A stretch of DNA of 64,000 nucleotides from Flavobacterium sp. AG291 (GCF_003350375.1 NZ_QQAR01000009.1:62001-126000); one strand, 5' to 3'. Counted from the first letter of the stretch, positions 16,368 to 24,775 are shown. Translations and numbers: made by a program. Notes: generated by a model not told the origin, from the letters alone.

Positions 16368-17794
16368 TATATCGATAATTTTTTGTTGATGTCGTCAACA
16401 AACTTACGGAACTGCTTGTCGGTAGTTACAAGGTTATCAACAGTCTTACAAGCGTGAAGCACGGTGGCGTGGTCACGGTCACCAATTTGCGAACCGATGT
16501 TAGCCAATGATGCTTTAGTGAACTTCTTAGCGAAGAACATAGCCAGCTGTCTTGCCTGTACAACGTGGCGCTTTCTTGTTTTGGACTGAAGCGTGTCAAC
16601 GTCAAGCTGGAAATAATCTGATACTACTTTTTGGATGTAGTCGATAGATATTTCGCGTTTCACATTCTTAACAAATTTCTCTACTACCTGTTTGGCCAGT
16701 TCGAGTGTTACCTCACGGTGGTTGAAAGACGACTGTGCGATAAGTGAAATGATAGCACCTTCAAGTTCGCGAACGTTGCTTTTAATATTCTTGGCAACAT
16801 ATTCTACTATTTCATCAGGCATCACTACACCATCACGGTAAAGGATGTTGTTAAGGATAGATATCCTTGTCTCATAGTCCGGTTGGTGAAGCTCGGCAGA
16901 AAGACCCCATTTAAAACGGGACAATAGCCTTTGCTCGATATCCTGCATATCTACAGGAGCTTTGTCTGAGGTAAGGATTACCTGCTTGCCATTTTGGTGC
17001 AGGTGGTTAAAGATGTGGAAGAACACGTCCTGCGTACCTGTTTTTCCTGATAGGAACTGTACGTCGTCAATGATCAGCACATCGATAAGCTGGTAGAAAT
17101 GAATAAAGTCATTTCTAGTATTTCTTTTAACCGAGTCGATATACTGCTGCGTGAAAATTTCGGCAGAAATATATAGTACGGTTTTTTCAGGGTATTTGTC
17201 TTTAATCTCAACACCAATAGCATGTGCAAGGTGGGTTTTGCCCAAACCTACACCACCGAATATTAATAATGGGTTGAAAGAAGTTCCACCCGGTTTGTTG
17301 GCAACAGCCATACCTGCAGAGCGGGCAAGCCTGTTAGAATCACCTTCAAAAAAATTGTCGAAGCTGTAATTTGCATTCAGCTGGGATTCAATTTTAAGGT
17401 TACGGATTCCCGGTATAACAAATGGGTTTTTAAGCTCAGGGTTTTTGTTCTGTAGAGGAACGTCAACTTCCTGAGGTTTAACAGGCGCGCGATGGGCACT
17501 TGGCAGCTGCTCTGTAAAAGGCTGCTTATTGCCATAAGTGTTTTCCATCTTAATTTTATATAGTAACTTCGCGCTGTTACCAAGTTCTTTTGTAAGAGCA
17601 ACCTTTAATAATTTTACATAGTGTTCCTCGAGCCATTCGTAAAAGAATTTACTCGGAACCTGTATGTAAAGAGCGTTATCAGTTAACTCAACGGCTCTAA
17701 TCGGTTCGAACCAGGTTTTGTAAGCCTGATCCTGAATATTGTCTTTTATGAAAACAAGACAGTTCTCCCATACCGATTGCGCAGTTTTAGTCAT
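16367..17794 (-). CDS. dnaA: Chromosomal replication initiator DnaA
   Basis: 475 residues with all four domains. Domain I (1-80) begins SVWENCLVFIKDNI. Domain II is a linker of about 45 residues. Domain III is the AAA+ ATPase with Walker A GGVGLGKTHLA near 180-190, Walker B LIIDDVQFL, and sensor LLSRFKWG. Domain IV is the DNA-binding helix-turn-helix with the signature GDRDHATVLHACK close to the C-terminus. It binds DnaA boxes and opens oriC. No match to TTATCCACA is visible in the 190-bp upstream spacer. It is followed, with a 1-bp overlap, by the phosphatase gene. Confidence 0.98.
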   Translation of the reverse strand: MTKTAQSVWENCLVFIKDNIQDQAYKTWFEPIRAVELTDNALYIQVPSKFFYEWLEEHYVKLLKVALTKELGNSAKLLYKIKMENTYGNKQPFTEQLPSAHRAPVKPQEVDVPLQNKNPELKNPFVIPGIRNLKIESQLNANYSFDNFFEGDSNRLARSAGMAVANKPGGTSFNPLLIFGGVGLGKTHLAHAIGVEIKDKYPEKTVLYISAEIFTQQYIDSVKRNTRNDFIHFYQLIDVLIIDDVQFLSGKTGTQDVFFHIFNHLHQNGKQVILTSDKAPVDMQDIEQRLLSRFKWGLSAELHQPDYETRISILNNILYRDGVVMPDEIVEYVAKNIKSNVRELEGAIISLIAQSSFNHREVTLELAKQVVEKFVKNVKREISIDYIQKVVSDYFQLDVDTLQSKTRKRHVVQARQLAMFFAKKFTKASLANIGSQIGDRDHATVLHACKTVDNLVTTDKQFRKFVDDINKKLSI

Positions 17795-17984
17795 AAATCC
17801 TGAATATTAGATGTTTATTAATTGGTTGTCCAACTATGGAAAGAGTATACAGAATGCTCTTGTTTGGAGGAACAAATATGAACACATTTTTTTGTAAAAA
17901 AAAACGGTTTGTATATTGATTTTATAAAAAAAATATTGTAAGCATTAAAGTAAAGATTTAATAAAAAATTAACAAAAATAAAAT
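17795..17984. other. dnaA upstream spacer, very AT-rich
   Basis: 190 bp between divergent dnaA and the thioesterase. The right half is almost only A and T (long A-runs near 17895-17975). I find no canonical DnaA box, so I do not call it oriC, although flavobacterial genomes are commonly numbered from dnaA. Confidence 0.3.
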
Positions 17985-18389
17985 ATGATTTTTCATGAAT
18001 TTAGAGTAAGAGTTCGATATGCGGAAACCGACCAAATGGGAGTGGTTTATCACGGAAATTACGCACAATACTTCGAAATGGGACGGGTTGAATGGCTTCG
18101 TAATCTGGGAGTTAGCTACAAGTCTATGGAAGAAGATGGTGTGATGCTTCCTGTTGTTAGCTTAACAATGAACTACAAAAAACCTGCCCGTTATGATGAT
18201 TTATTAACAGTAAGGACAATATTCAAAGAACAGCGCTCGGTTAAGATAGAATTTGACTACGAGATATTAAATGAAGCTGGTGAGTTATTAACAACAGGTA
18301 ACTCAGTTTTAGTATTTGTTGATGGGAAAACCGGTCGTCCAACAGCACCTCCTTCATACATTACAGAACGTTTAAATGCTTTAATTTAG
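17985..18389 (+). CDS. Hot-dog fold acyl-CoA thioesterase (YbgC/4-HBT family)
   Basis: 134 residues forming one 4HBT hot-dog domain. The signature VRYAETDQMGVVYHGNYAQYF holds the catalytic aspartate (D17 region) and the conserved HGNY stretch, followed by MGRVEWLR. The end has SVLVFVDGKTGRPTAPP, also typical. It hydrolyses short- or medium-chain acyl-CoA, and in YbgC systems it is linked to phospholipid metabolism or the Tol-Pal complex. No tol genes are nearby. It is divergent from dnaA and converges with the YigZ gene across an imperfect hairpin. Confidence 0.93.
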   Translation: MIFHEFRVRVRYAETDQMGVVYHGNYAQYFEMGRVEWLRNLGVSYKSMEEDGVMLPVVSLTMNYKKPARYDDLLTVRTIFKEQRSVKIEFDYEILNEAGELLTTGNSVLVFVDGKTGRPTAPPSYITERLNALI

Positions 18390-18450
18390 TGTGTTTTTTG
18401 TCGTGAAAACTATGCGGATCGTCGTATTTTTCTTTAACAAATTTAGTTGT

Positions 18451-18522
18451 AAGTTTACTGTTTACAGTTCACTGTAATAGCTTGATTTAAGCTAAAACTG
18501 TTAACGGTTAACTGTCAACTTA
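18451..18522. repeat. Imperfect inverted repeat of the GTTTACAGTT family; likely bidirectional terminator
   Basis: AAGTTTACTGTTTACAG...TAGCTT-GATTT-AAGCTA...CTGTTAACGGTTAACTGTCAACTT folds back on itself. The inner stem is at 18478-18494. Similar strings (AGTTTACAGTTCACGGTTTACAG) occur at 19142-19169. It sits between two convergent genes and overlaps the last bases of the YigZ gene. Confidence 0.5.
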
Positions 18523-19114
18523 TAACTATTTCATATAAATTAGTAAATGCTTCCAATACCATGGGAGCATTTTTTTTACGCGTTGAAATTACAATCTCGC
18601 AATCCATTTCCATTTTTTGAGAAACAATATCAAGATTCTTTTCCTTTATCACGCGCATTACCTTGTTCATATTCTGATACCCAAATTTAAGGGTGTAATG
18701 TACGTCGATAGTTTTTTCTACAATTTCCGATGCTTCCAGTGCCATTTGTGCTGAAGTCTTGTAGGCTGTAATGAGTCCGCCAACGCCAAGTTTTACACCG
18801 CCAAAATAACGTACCGATACTACTAATACATTGGTTACTCCAAAACTTTGTATCTGACCGTATATGGGCATACCCGCTGAGTTGTTGGGTTCGCCGTCGT
18901 CGTTGGCGCGGTAGTATATCTTGTCGGTACCCAATTGAAAAGCGTAACACCAGTGGCGTGCCGAATGATGCTGCTTTCGTAAATCCTCCAGGATAACTTT
19001 TACCTCTTCTTCGCTGGTTACCGGATAGGCGTAGCCAAAGAACTTGCTGTTCTTTTCCTTAAAGAGTGTTTCTTCTCCCGGTGCTGCCAGTGTTTTATAA
19101 GTGTCGTTTTCCAT
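18515..19114 (-). CDS. YigZ/IMPACT family protein (UPF0029)
   Basis: 199 residues. The IMPACT N-terminal domain (about 15-125) has the conserved KNSKFFGYAYPV, HHSARHWCYAFQLG, RANDDGEPNNSAGMPI and VSVRYFGGVKLGVGGLITAY motifs. A DUF1949-like ferredoxin-fold domain follows at about 135-199. The family is conserved in bacteria and is thought to act in translation or stress regulation, by analogy to eukaryotic IMPACT. Its molecular role in bacteria is not settled. Length and motifs are complete. It is monocistronic. Confidence 0.93.
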   Translation of the reverse strand: MENDTYKTLAAPGEETLFKEKNSKFFGYAYPVTSEEEVKVILEDLRKQHHSARHWCYAFQLGTDKIYYRANDDGEPNNSAGMPIYGQIQSFGVTNVLVVSVRYFGGVKLGVGGLITAYKTSAQMALEASEIVEKTIDVHYTLKFGYQNMNKVMRVIKEKNLDIVSQKMEMDCEIVISTRKKNAPMVLEAFTNLYEIVIS

Positions 19115-19181
19115 GAGGGTTGCAAAGGTAAAAAATAGTTTAAAGTTTACAGTTCACGGTTTACAGTTTTATGATGATCTG

Positions 19182-19223
19182 AAAGGTTCTGATATGGTAG
19201 CCGGAGGCATCGCCTTCGGAGGT
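19182..19223 (+). repeat. Short hairpin repeat, copy 2
   Basis: AAAGGTTC, 8 nt, TAGCCGGAGGCATCGCCTTC, the same layout as 7812-7853. The hairpin is CCGGAGGC/GCCTTCGG. It is followed after about 47 nt by the -7 box of a lipoprotein gene. Confidence 0.6.
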
Positions 19224-19269
19224 AAGGGTGAGATTCAAAAAATAAAATCCCCGATAGTAAGATAATTAG

Positions 19270-19277
19270 TATATTTG
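19270..19277 (+). promoter_or_regulatory. -7 box of the 19308 lipoprotein gene
   Basis: TATATTTG, a perfect TAnnTTTG match, 30 nt before the ATG at 19308. No clear -33 element is seen. Confidence 0.45.
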
Positions 19278-19307
19278 AGAGTATATGAAATTAAAAAAAA
19301 ATCAATC

Positions 19308-19754
19308 ATGAAAAATACAATCATTAAAGGGATGTCGGTTTTAGTGTGCCTTGCATTTATTAGCTGCGGTCAGAATGAGAAAAAGAAAGAGGAGTTTGCT
19401 CCTAAAGAGAAATACTGCGGTGTTGAACTTACCGGATTTGAGGTTCTTGATCTTAAGAATGTGATGAAAAACCAGGTACCTGTTTCGGCAGCAGATGAAG
19501 CGCTAAACCAAAAACTGGTTAACCATATCGATACGTTGACGGGAGGTACACAGCAGATAGGGATGAGGATTTTTTATAAAGACAAAGATAAAGTAAGCAT
19601 GTATGTGCAGGGACCGGATGATGCTGCTGTTACCGAAAAAGTGTGCTGCTACTTGTTGGGTTCAGAGCTTGATAGCCAATTGCCTAAACAACGTAATGTT
19701 TTATACTATACCGAGAAGAGCGATAACATTGTAGCCGGAATAAAAAGCAAGTAA
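19308..19754 (+). CDS. Small lipoprotein, function unknown
   Basis: 148 residues from ATG 19308; the frame is open further upstream, but that part lies over the promoter. A lipoprotein signal is clear: MSVLVCLAFISCG with lipobox cysteine near residue 21. The mature part is charged (NEKKKEEFAPKEKYCG), then a mixed alpha/beta region containing KVCCYLLGSELDSQLPKQ. No known domain is recognised. It is probably anchored in the inner leaflet of the outer membrane. It stands alone, flanked by hairpin repeats upstream and a GGGTTTCCGG-type string downstream. Confidence 0.7.
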   Translation: MKNTIIKGMSVLVCLAFISCGQNEKKKEEFAPKEKYCGVELTGFEVLDLKNVMKNQVPVSAADEALNQKLVNHIDTLTGGTQQIGMRIFYKDKDKVSMYVQGPDDAAVTEKVCCYLLGSELDSQLPKQRNVLYYTEKSDNIVAGIKSK

Positions 19755-19923
19755 GTTGTTGGGTTTCCGGTTAAGAGTTTAGGGTTGCCACTCAGCTCTA
19801 ATAAGAACCTGAAGGGTTGGGATAAATTAGATTGGATACAGCCTTCTGGTGTATGAATGAGAGGGTACAAAGTAGGAGTGTAATCGTAATAAAAAAACAG
19901 TATGCTTGTAGTAAGATAATTCT

Positions 19924-20523
19924 ATGAAAACCATTTTTATTTCCATCTTGTTTCTAATTGTATCAATTTCCTCAGCTCAAACAGTATCAGAGATAAATGA
20001 TTTTATAGGTATTCCCGATTCTTTGGAATATACTAATGAAATACGTATTTATAAAAGATATTCAACTACAAATGGCACTGAAATTTTTAGAATTTACAGT
20101 AATGCTGTAGAATTTAAGGCTGAGTTCTATGTGTATTTAGGAGTCATTCCGGGATGTGTGCAAAAGCGCTCTTTTACAAAAACAGATATTAAAGGCAATT
20201 TAAGTAATGAAATGGCTTGGATGAAAATTGAGATTTCAGGAATAGAACATTTGCCGGAATGGAAAATGTTTGAATATAAATTTAAAATGCCTGAAATCGT
20301 TTTTTCAGAAGGGAGCTATGTTTATCAGACTACTACAATGGCTATTTCTGATGGTGTTGGATATAGTGTGTTTTATAAAAGTGGTAAAATAAAGAATCAT
20401 ATTGAATACGGTAATCCTGAAAGTTATCTAAGAAGATTTCCGGGAGTTGATGAACTAGAGATGTTTTCAAAAATGCTGGACGTTATAAGAAAGGATTTTG
20501 GTATATGGATAGAAGAAAACTAA
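19924..20523 (+). CDS. Exported protein of unknown function
   Basis: 199 residues with a Sec signal peptide (MKTIFISILFLIVSISSAQ, cleavage after SAQ). The mature protein is rich in aromatic residues and predicted beta-strands (EFKAEFYVYLGVIPGC, MFEYKFKMPEIVF). I recognise no domain. The 3' end overlaps the start of the next gene by 19 nt, so the two are translationally coupled and may work together. Codon use is AT-rich and similar to the neighbours. Confidence 0.7.
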   Translation: MKTIFISILFLIVSISSAQTVSEINDFIGIPDSLEYTNEIRIYKRYSTTNGTEIFRIYSNAVEFKAEFYVYLGVIPGCVQKRSFTKTDIKGNLSNEMAWMKIEISGIEHLPEWKMFEYKFKMPEIVFSEGSYVYQTTTMAISDGVGYSVFYKSGKIKNHIEYGNPESYLRRFPGVDELEMFSKMLDVIRKDFGIWIEEN

Positions 20524-21128
20524 TCAAAAAACTAATTATCTATGCGTTAGTACTTGTCCTGCTGGTAATTGGAGTTTTCTTTAGCTACATACGCTATGGA
20601 GGGTATTGGTTAACTGATAAAGAAACCCGTAGTGAAATAATTTCAGAAATTAAAGCCGCACCGCAACTACCGGATAACTTCATGAAGGTTTATAATGACC
20701 TTTACCCTGAAGTAATGGAAAAGAGCGGATGGCAATATGTTTTTAACAGACTGCCTTTTGGGCAGAGGCATGAATACAGTTCGTCAATGGCTATTGCTTA
20801 TGAATGTGGAGCGTCAAGATTACATGGCGCCTTCTTTTATATAGAGCAGTTTAATTTTGTTTTAGAGGATAGTTTAACTCCGCAGGAATGTTTGAATAAA
20901 TATCTACAAATGGTGGATTTTGGGCGTGCAATTGGTGTCGAGGATGCTGCTCAGGTATATTTCAATAAATCATTAAATCAGCTCAATGAAGATCAGATTT
21001 TGGAGATATTAGTCAGGCTTAAAAATCCTTCATTATATAATAAAGAAAGAAAAAACAGGCAAAAATTTTTTATGAATAGATTTTATACTCTTAAAGGTAA
21101 ATTAGAGCAGAATAGGGGTGCTAAATAA
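20505..21128 (+). CDS. Membrane-anchored, truncated GT51 (transglycosylase)-like protein
   Basis: 207 residues. A single N-terminal transmembrane helix (residues 8-27, KLIIYALVLVLLVIGVFFSY) anchors it. The C-terminal half contains GVEDAAQVYFNKSLNQLNEDQ and ILEILVRLKNPSLYNKERKN, which line up with the GIEAAAQxYFGKxxxxLTLxEAA and LAGLPxxPSxYNP blocks of class A PBP transglycosylase domains. The N-terminal EDRRFxxHxG catalytic block of that family is not present; RHEYSSSMAIAYECG occupies about that place. It may be a catalytically dead or specialised relative. The relation is inferred from motif similarity alone. The start overlaps the preceding exported-protein gene by 19 nt. Confidence 0.65.
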   Translation: MDRRKLIKKLIIYALVLVLLVIGVFFSYIRYGGYWLTDKETRSEIISEIKAAPQLPDNFMKVYNDLYPEVMEKSGWQYVFNRLPFGQRHEYSSSMAIAYECGASRLHGAFFYIEQFNFVLEDSLTPQECLNKYLQMVDFGRAIGVEDAAQVYFNKSLNQLNEDQILEILVRLKNPSLYNKERKNRQKFFMNRFYTLKGKLEQNRGAK

Positions 21129-21131
21129 TCA

Positions 21132-21276
21132 ATTCCCTACGGGAAATGGTGTAAACCAAATTAATTTGCTACCAATATTGTTTCTCTAACGGGAAATTAC
21201 TCCTGCGATTATCGCGTAGCGATTTAATGTTGGTAGTTAATAAGTATGTGATATGATTTATATTTCCCGTAGGAAT
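21132..21276 (-). repeat. MITE-like palindromic element, copy 2 (145 bp, inverted)
   Basis: The reverse complement aligns end to end with 7641-7786, sharing ATTAAATCGCTACGCGAT, GTAATTTCCCGTTAG and AATATTGGTAGCAA. The outer ends are ATTCCCTACGGGAAAT and ATTTCCCGTAGGAAT. As with copy 1, it starts within a few nucleotides of the stop codon of a hypothetical gene. Confidence 0.8.
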
Positions 21277-21366
21277 TAATATATTTTGAGTTCTGTCAGA
21301 AGTAAATGTAATTGTTTAGCTGAAATTATCACAAAGCTGATTCTCTCCATTAGAAAAATAATTATG

Positions 21367-21374
21367 TAAATTTG
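21367..21374 (+). promoter_or_regulatory. -7 box of the MEDS gene
   Basis: TAAATTTG, GGTC, then ATG at 21379. The box is a perfect TAnnTTTG match only 4 nt from the first start codon, so either the mRNA is leaderless or translation starts at ATG 21421. Confidence 0.45.
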
Positions 21375-21378
21375 GGTC

Positions 21379-22017
21379 ATGAGCAAGCAAACACCTTTTT
21401 CGGTATGTGGAGAAACATTAATGTCTCCAATGCATATATGCGGTTTTTTTGATTCGAGAGAACAACAATATGAAGTTATCATTCCTTATATTATGGAGGG
21501 TCTGGCAGCCAATGACAAGGTAATTAATATGCTTGAAGGAAACCGCCACGGTGAACATTGCCGTTGCCTGACTGACAATGGGATATCCATAGCCGAAACA
21601 ATGGCGAGTGGGCAGTTGGAAATATTGGCCTCTGAAGATACCTACATTAAGGGTGGCGAGTTTGCTGCTGACAAAATGTATGACATGCTCGAAAGAACTT
21701 TATTATCTGCATCACATGCAGGGTATGAAAGTGTTAGGGCATGCGGAGATATGGTTTGGGCGCTGAAGAATCTTCCCGGTACAGATGAACTTCTGGCTTA
21801 TGAGGCGAGCTTAAATGTGCTTACGCCGAAACATTCCTGTTCTCTGATCTGTATGTATGATGTCAGTAGTTTTAGCCAGGATACGCTTACTGAAGTATTA
21901 CTTACCCATCCTTATGTTATCAAAAATGGGAAAATCTCCAAAAATCCACATTATTTAGAGCCATCGGCAGTAATGTCCGGTATTTCAGATTTTGTGTCCA
22001 AACCTTTGAAATCGTAA
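21379..22017 (+). CDS. MEDS-domain sensory protein (DcmR-like)
   Basis: 212 residues, almost all one MEDS domain: HICGFFDSREQQYEVIIPYIMEGL at the start, then EGNRHGEHCRCL, AGYESVRACGDMVWAL and the ELLAYEASLN segment. The domain is known from sensor proteins of methylotrophs and methanogens and from anti-sigma or histidine kinase contexts, with a RecA-like fold. Here it has no helix-turn-helix, kinase or PAS partner. Four cysteines lie in the first 100 residues (C10, C21, C58, C61), which might bind metal or sense redox. The start could instead be ATG 21421 (MSPMHICGFF), giving 198 residues. Ligand and partner are unknown. Confidence 0.82.
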   Translation: MSKQTPFSVCGETLMSPMHICGFFDSREQQYEVIIPYIMEGLAANDKVINMLEGNRHGEHCRCLTDNGISIAETMASGQLEILASEDTYIKGGEFAADKMYDMLERTLLSASHAGYESVRACGDMVWALKNLPGTDELLAYEASLNVLTPKHSCSLICMYDVSSFSQDTLTEVLLTHPYVIKNGKISKNPHYLEPSAVMSGISDFVSKPLKS

Positions 22018-22051
22018 AGCTTCAATTTTATATAATTCATTATAAAACAAC

Positions 22052-22079
22052 AAACCCCATCCGCTATCGAATGGGGTTT
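22052..22079. terminator. Bidirectional terminator between the MEDS and DUF5686 genes
   Basis: AAACCCCAT/ATGGGGTTT stem with a 10-nt loop, preceded by A-rich and followed by T-rich sequence. It serves both convergent genes. Confidence 0.75.
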
Positions 22080-22091
22080 ATTGTTTTTGAA

Positions 22092-24569
22092 TTAATCCAG
22101 AATATCTAAAAATTTAAGTCCGAACATTACACCATCGGTTGCAAAGCCGCTTCCCTGGTAGGCGCGAACGTAGTCTACGCGCAGCATCCTGAAGTTACCC
22201 CAACCGATGTTGTCAAATCCGGCTGTGAATTCCTGATACGGTTTGCTATCCGGTGTTGCAGCGGCATGGTAGCCTACTACTAAGTTCCATTGTAGTACAT
22301 TCAGTAGCGGAATCTTATTCATGATGTAACCTTTAAAGTTATGTTCAATGTGCGATTCAAAATATGCATCATTGGTATACAGGCTGTAGTAGGGCAGCAG
22401 GTTAAAGCTGCTTATGTTAGTACCTCCTGAGTTTACGTGAGTCTCATTGGCATTAAAGTGTTTGTAATCGGTAAAGGCAATGCCATCAGCATTAAAGAAT
22501 TTACCTCCCTTAAGACTAATAGCAAAATCACCCTTATTGCCAAAAGTTGTTCTGTATTGTGCGCCGGCTGCGATAAAATCGTATTCGTATTCTTTTATGC
22601 TTCCTGCAAATCCCTTTTCATACTTAATGCCAAGAGTTGGGTACTGGCCGTAATTCATGGCTCTCTTTTCACCTCCCGGATACACCTTGTATTTTAGTCC
22701 GAAATTAAAGTTGGCGCCTATACTTGCTTTGTAAAGCGTGTGTTTTTCGAACGGAGCCGATGAATAGTTGTAAGGTTGTAAAGGATCGTTTGATGTATAG
22801 CTGTGATTGTCGTCCTTGATGAAAACCCACGGCGCATTATTGTACAATGCCCTGCGGCGTAAATATTCCACACTACCTGTAGCAGTAATACCATCAGCAA
22901 TCCTGTTGGAATAGGCTATTTTGGCAAAGGTCTTGTCATAAAGTTTCATATAGTTGCGCTCAAAGAAAAGTGTGCTTATCGCATTGACAAAAGGAGAAAT
23001 GTTAGAAGCGTTGAATTGTTCTACGGTATTACCTCCGCTAAGATAAAAGTTGTAGGCACTTGCAGATCCGCTAAACCTTACCCTGTCTTCAGCGATACCA
23101 TATTCAGCTTTAACTCCAGTATAAAGTCGCCTCTTTTTAAAATCATACTTTTCTTCAGGATTAAGAGCAAAACTTGCATTCATGCCGGTATTCAGTACCC
23201 AGCCCTGTACGGTATTATATGATGGAATATGCAGTATTCCGTCATAATTAAAACGGGTGTCTTTTGAATTTTTATAACTGTAGCCTGTTATAGGATCTTT
23301 CCAGTTGAACTTATTATATTTTTTGTTGATGGAATCCTTATAAGCTACCGATTCGTGCAGCGTTTGTATGCTGTCTTTTTTGATATAATCAATAGTTTCT
23401 TCTTCGGTAAGCGGAATTGGCCTCATGGTATTCCAGTAAACAGAATCTTTTTTGTTGGCTTCATCTTCGATAATGATCATCTCCTTACCAAAGGTTTTTT
23501 TATCAAACTTGTCGTGGAAAACATAATTGGTATATACGTGGGTAAAGGAGCCGCTAAAGGTTATTCCGAAACCTCCTGCGTCAATATCAAATACCTGTGA
23601 GTTTTTAGCCCAAATGCCATTCTGGCTGTTGTAAGTGTAGTTTTGTTTCAGGTTCAGGTTATTCAGGAATGGTGTCTGCAATCGGTAGCCTTTCATGTCA
23701 AAATCGGTAGCATAGATAGCCCAACTGTTGTCTACAATATAAATGTAGCCCTCAACAACAGCTTCCTTGTCGCGGCGTGGCGTAACCTTTATTTTATTGA
23801 TCTGGTTGTTGTTCTCATCAAAAAAAGTACCTTCCAGTTTGTATTTATAATAGGTTAAAGCGCCCGAACCGATAGGGGAGATTACCTGAACTTCGCTCAT
23901 GTCTACATAATTGTCATAAAAGTTATAGTAGGTATTCATGGCGGTATTAAAGCTGAAACCATTGTCGTTTCCGCTTACTTTAGAGGCAATAATGCGTTCT
24001 TTCAGATTGTTAGGCTGCTCGAAAGTGATATGCGAAACGGTTTCGGAAAGATAGAGGATGCCGCTTCCTGTTGAATCTACCATGCCATCAGGGACTTCTA
24101 CGGTTTGTCCCAGGAATTTTTTAGGCAGGTTTTTTATCCTGAATATTCCTTTAGAATAGAAATCCGATTCAAAACGTCCGGTTTTGGCAGAGTTTTCTTT
24201 TCGGTGGGCTATCGCCTGTCGGATCACTTCATAGGCAGGATCTTCAGCATTCGATATCACTACTTCATTAAGCTGATAGTTTTCATCGGGCATCATAACG
24301 TTAAGTACATGCGGTAGCGATTTTACGTCGACCGATAGTTTTTGGGTCTTAAAGCCTATCGACTGAAAGATAACGGTATATTTTCCCGTTGTTTTTACAG
24401 CAAGTTCATACTGGCCCTGCTCATTGGCAGTGGTACCATTATAAGTGTTTTCAATGGTTATGCTCACAAAAGGAATTCCCTGTCCGTCAGCAGAAGTAAT
24501 TTTTCCTTTTATCTGTGCAAAAGATGCAGCACTAAGCAAAAGGAAACAAGTAGTCAATAATTTGTGCAT
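22092..24569 (-). CDS. DUF5686 outer-membrane protein with CarboxypepD_reg-like domain (paralogue 1)
   Basis: 825 residues from ATG 24569; the frame extends eight codons upstream, but this ATG gives the signal peptide (MHKLLTTCFLLLSAASFAQ). Residues about 20-95 form a carboxypeptidase-regulatory-like beta-sandwich (KGKITSADGQGIPFVSI). The rest is the DUF5686 region: a periplasmic part and a C-terminal barrel-like part ending GVMFGLKFLDILD. This domain pair is common in Bacteroidota outer membranes; function is not established. The protein shares the whole layout with 26725-29217, including LYLSETVSH, NTLFFERNYMKLYD-type and FTDYKHFNANETH motifs. The gene is monocistronic. Confidence 0.9.
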   Translation of the reverse strand: MHKLLTTCFLLLSAASFAQIKGKITSADGQGIPFVSITIENTYNGTTANEQGQYELAVKTTGKYTVIFQSIGFKTQKLSVDVKSLPHVLNVMMPDENYQLNEVVISNAEDPAYEVIRQAIAHRKENSAKTGRFESDFYSKGIFRIKNLPKKFLGQTVEVPDGMVDSTGSGILYLSETVSHITFEQPNNLKERIIASKVSGNDNGFSFNTAMNTYYNFYDNYVDMSEVQVISPIGSGALTYYKYKLEGTFFDENNNQINKIKVTPRRDKEAVVEGYIYIVDNSWAIYATDFDMKGYRLQTPFLNNLNLKQNYTYNSQNGIWAKNSQVFDIDAGGFGITFSGSFTHVYTNYVFHDKFDKKTFGKEMIIIEDEANKKDSVYWNTMRPIPLTEEETIDYIKKDSIQTLHESVAYKDSINKKYNKFNWKDPITGYSYKNSKDTRFNYDGILHIPSYNTVQGWVLNTGMNASFALNPEEKYDFKKRRLYTGVKAEYGIAEDRVRFSGSASAYNFYLSGGNTVEQFNASNISPFVNAISTLFFERNYMKLYDKTFAKIAYSNRIADGITATGSVEYLRRRALYNNAPWVFIKDDNHSYTSNDPLQPYNYSSAPFEKHTLYKASIGANFNFGLKYKVYPGGEKRAMNYGQYPTLGIKYEKGFAGSIKEYEYDFIAAGAQYRTTFGNKGDFAISLKGGKFFNADGIAFTDYKHFNANETHVNSGGTNISSFNLLPYYSLYTNDAYFESHIEHNFKGYIMNKIPLLNVLQWNLVVGYHAAATPDSKPYQEFTAGFDNIGWGNFRMLRVDYVRAYQGSGFATDGVMFGLKFLDILD

Positions 24570-24741
24570 TGGTTTATGGTTATAGTTAGGCAATCGGGTA
24601 ATATATAAAGTAAGACGTGTTCCCGGTTATAATGGTTGTATCCCGTGGCTAAATTTTTTTAAAAATATCCTCTTATAACGATTTTGTTTTTATTTTCTTA
24701 CAATGTTTGATTGAAAAAAACATTAGCAATAAAGATAAGCT

Positions 24742-24771
24742 TTTGAAAATAACAAATACCGTTTACATTTG
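24742..24771 (+). promoter_or_regulatory. Full Bacteroidota promoter of the cytochrome b gene
   Basis: TTTG at 24742-24745, 18-nt spacer, TACATTTG at 24764-24771: a complete -33/-7 match. The box ends 4 nt before the ATG, so the transcript is probably leaderless. Confidence 0.7.
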
Positions 24772-24775
24772 TAGT

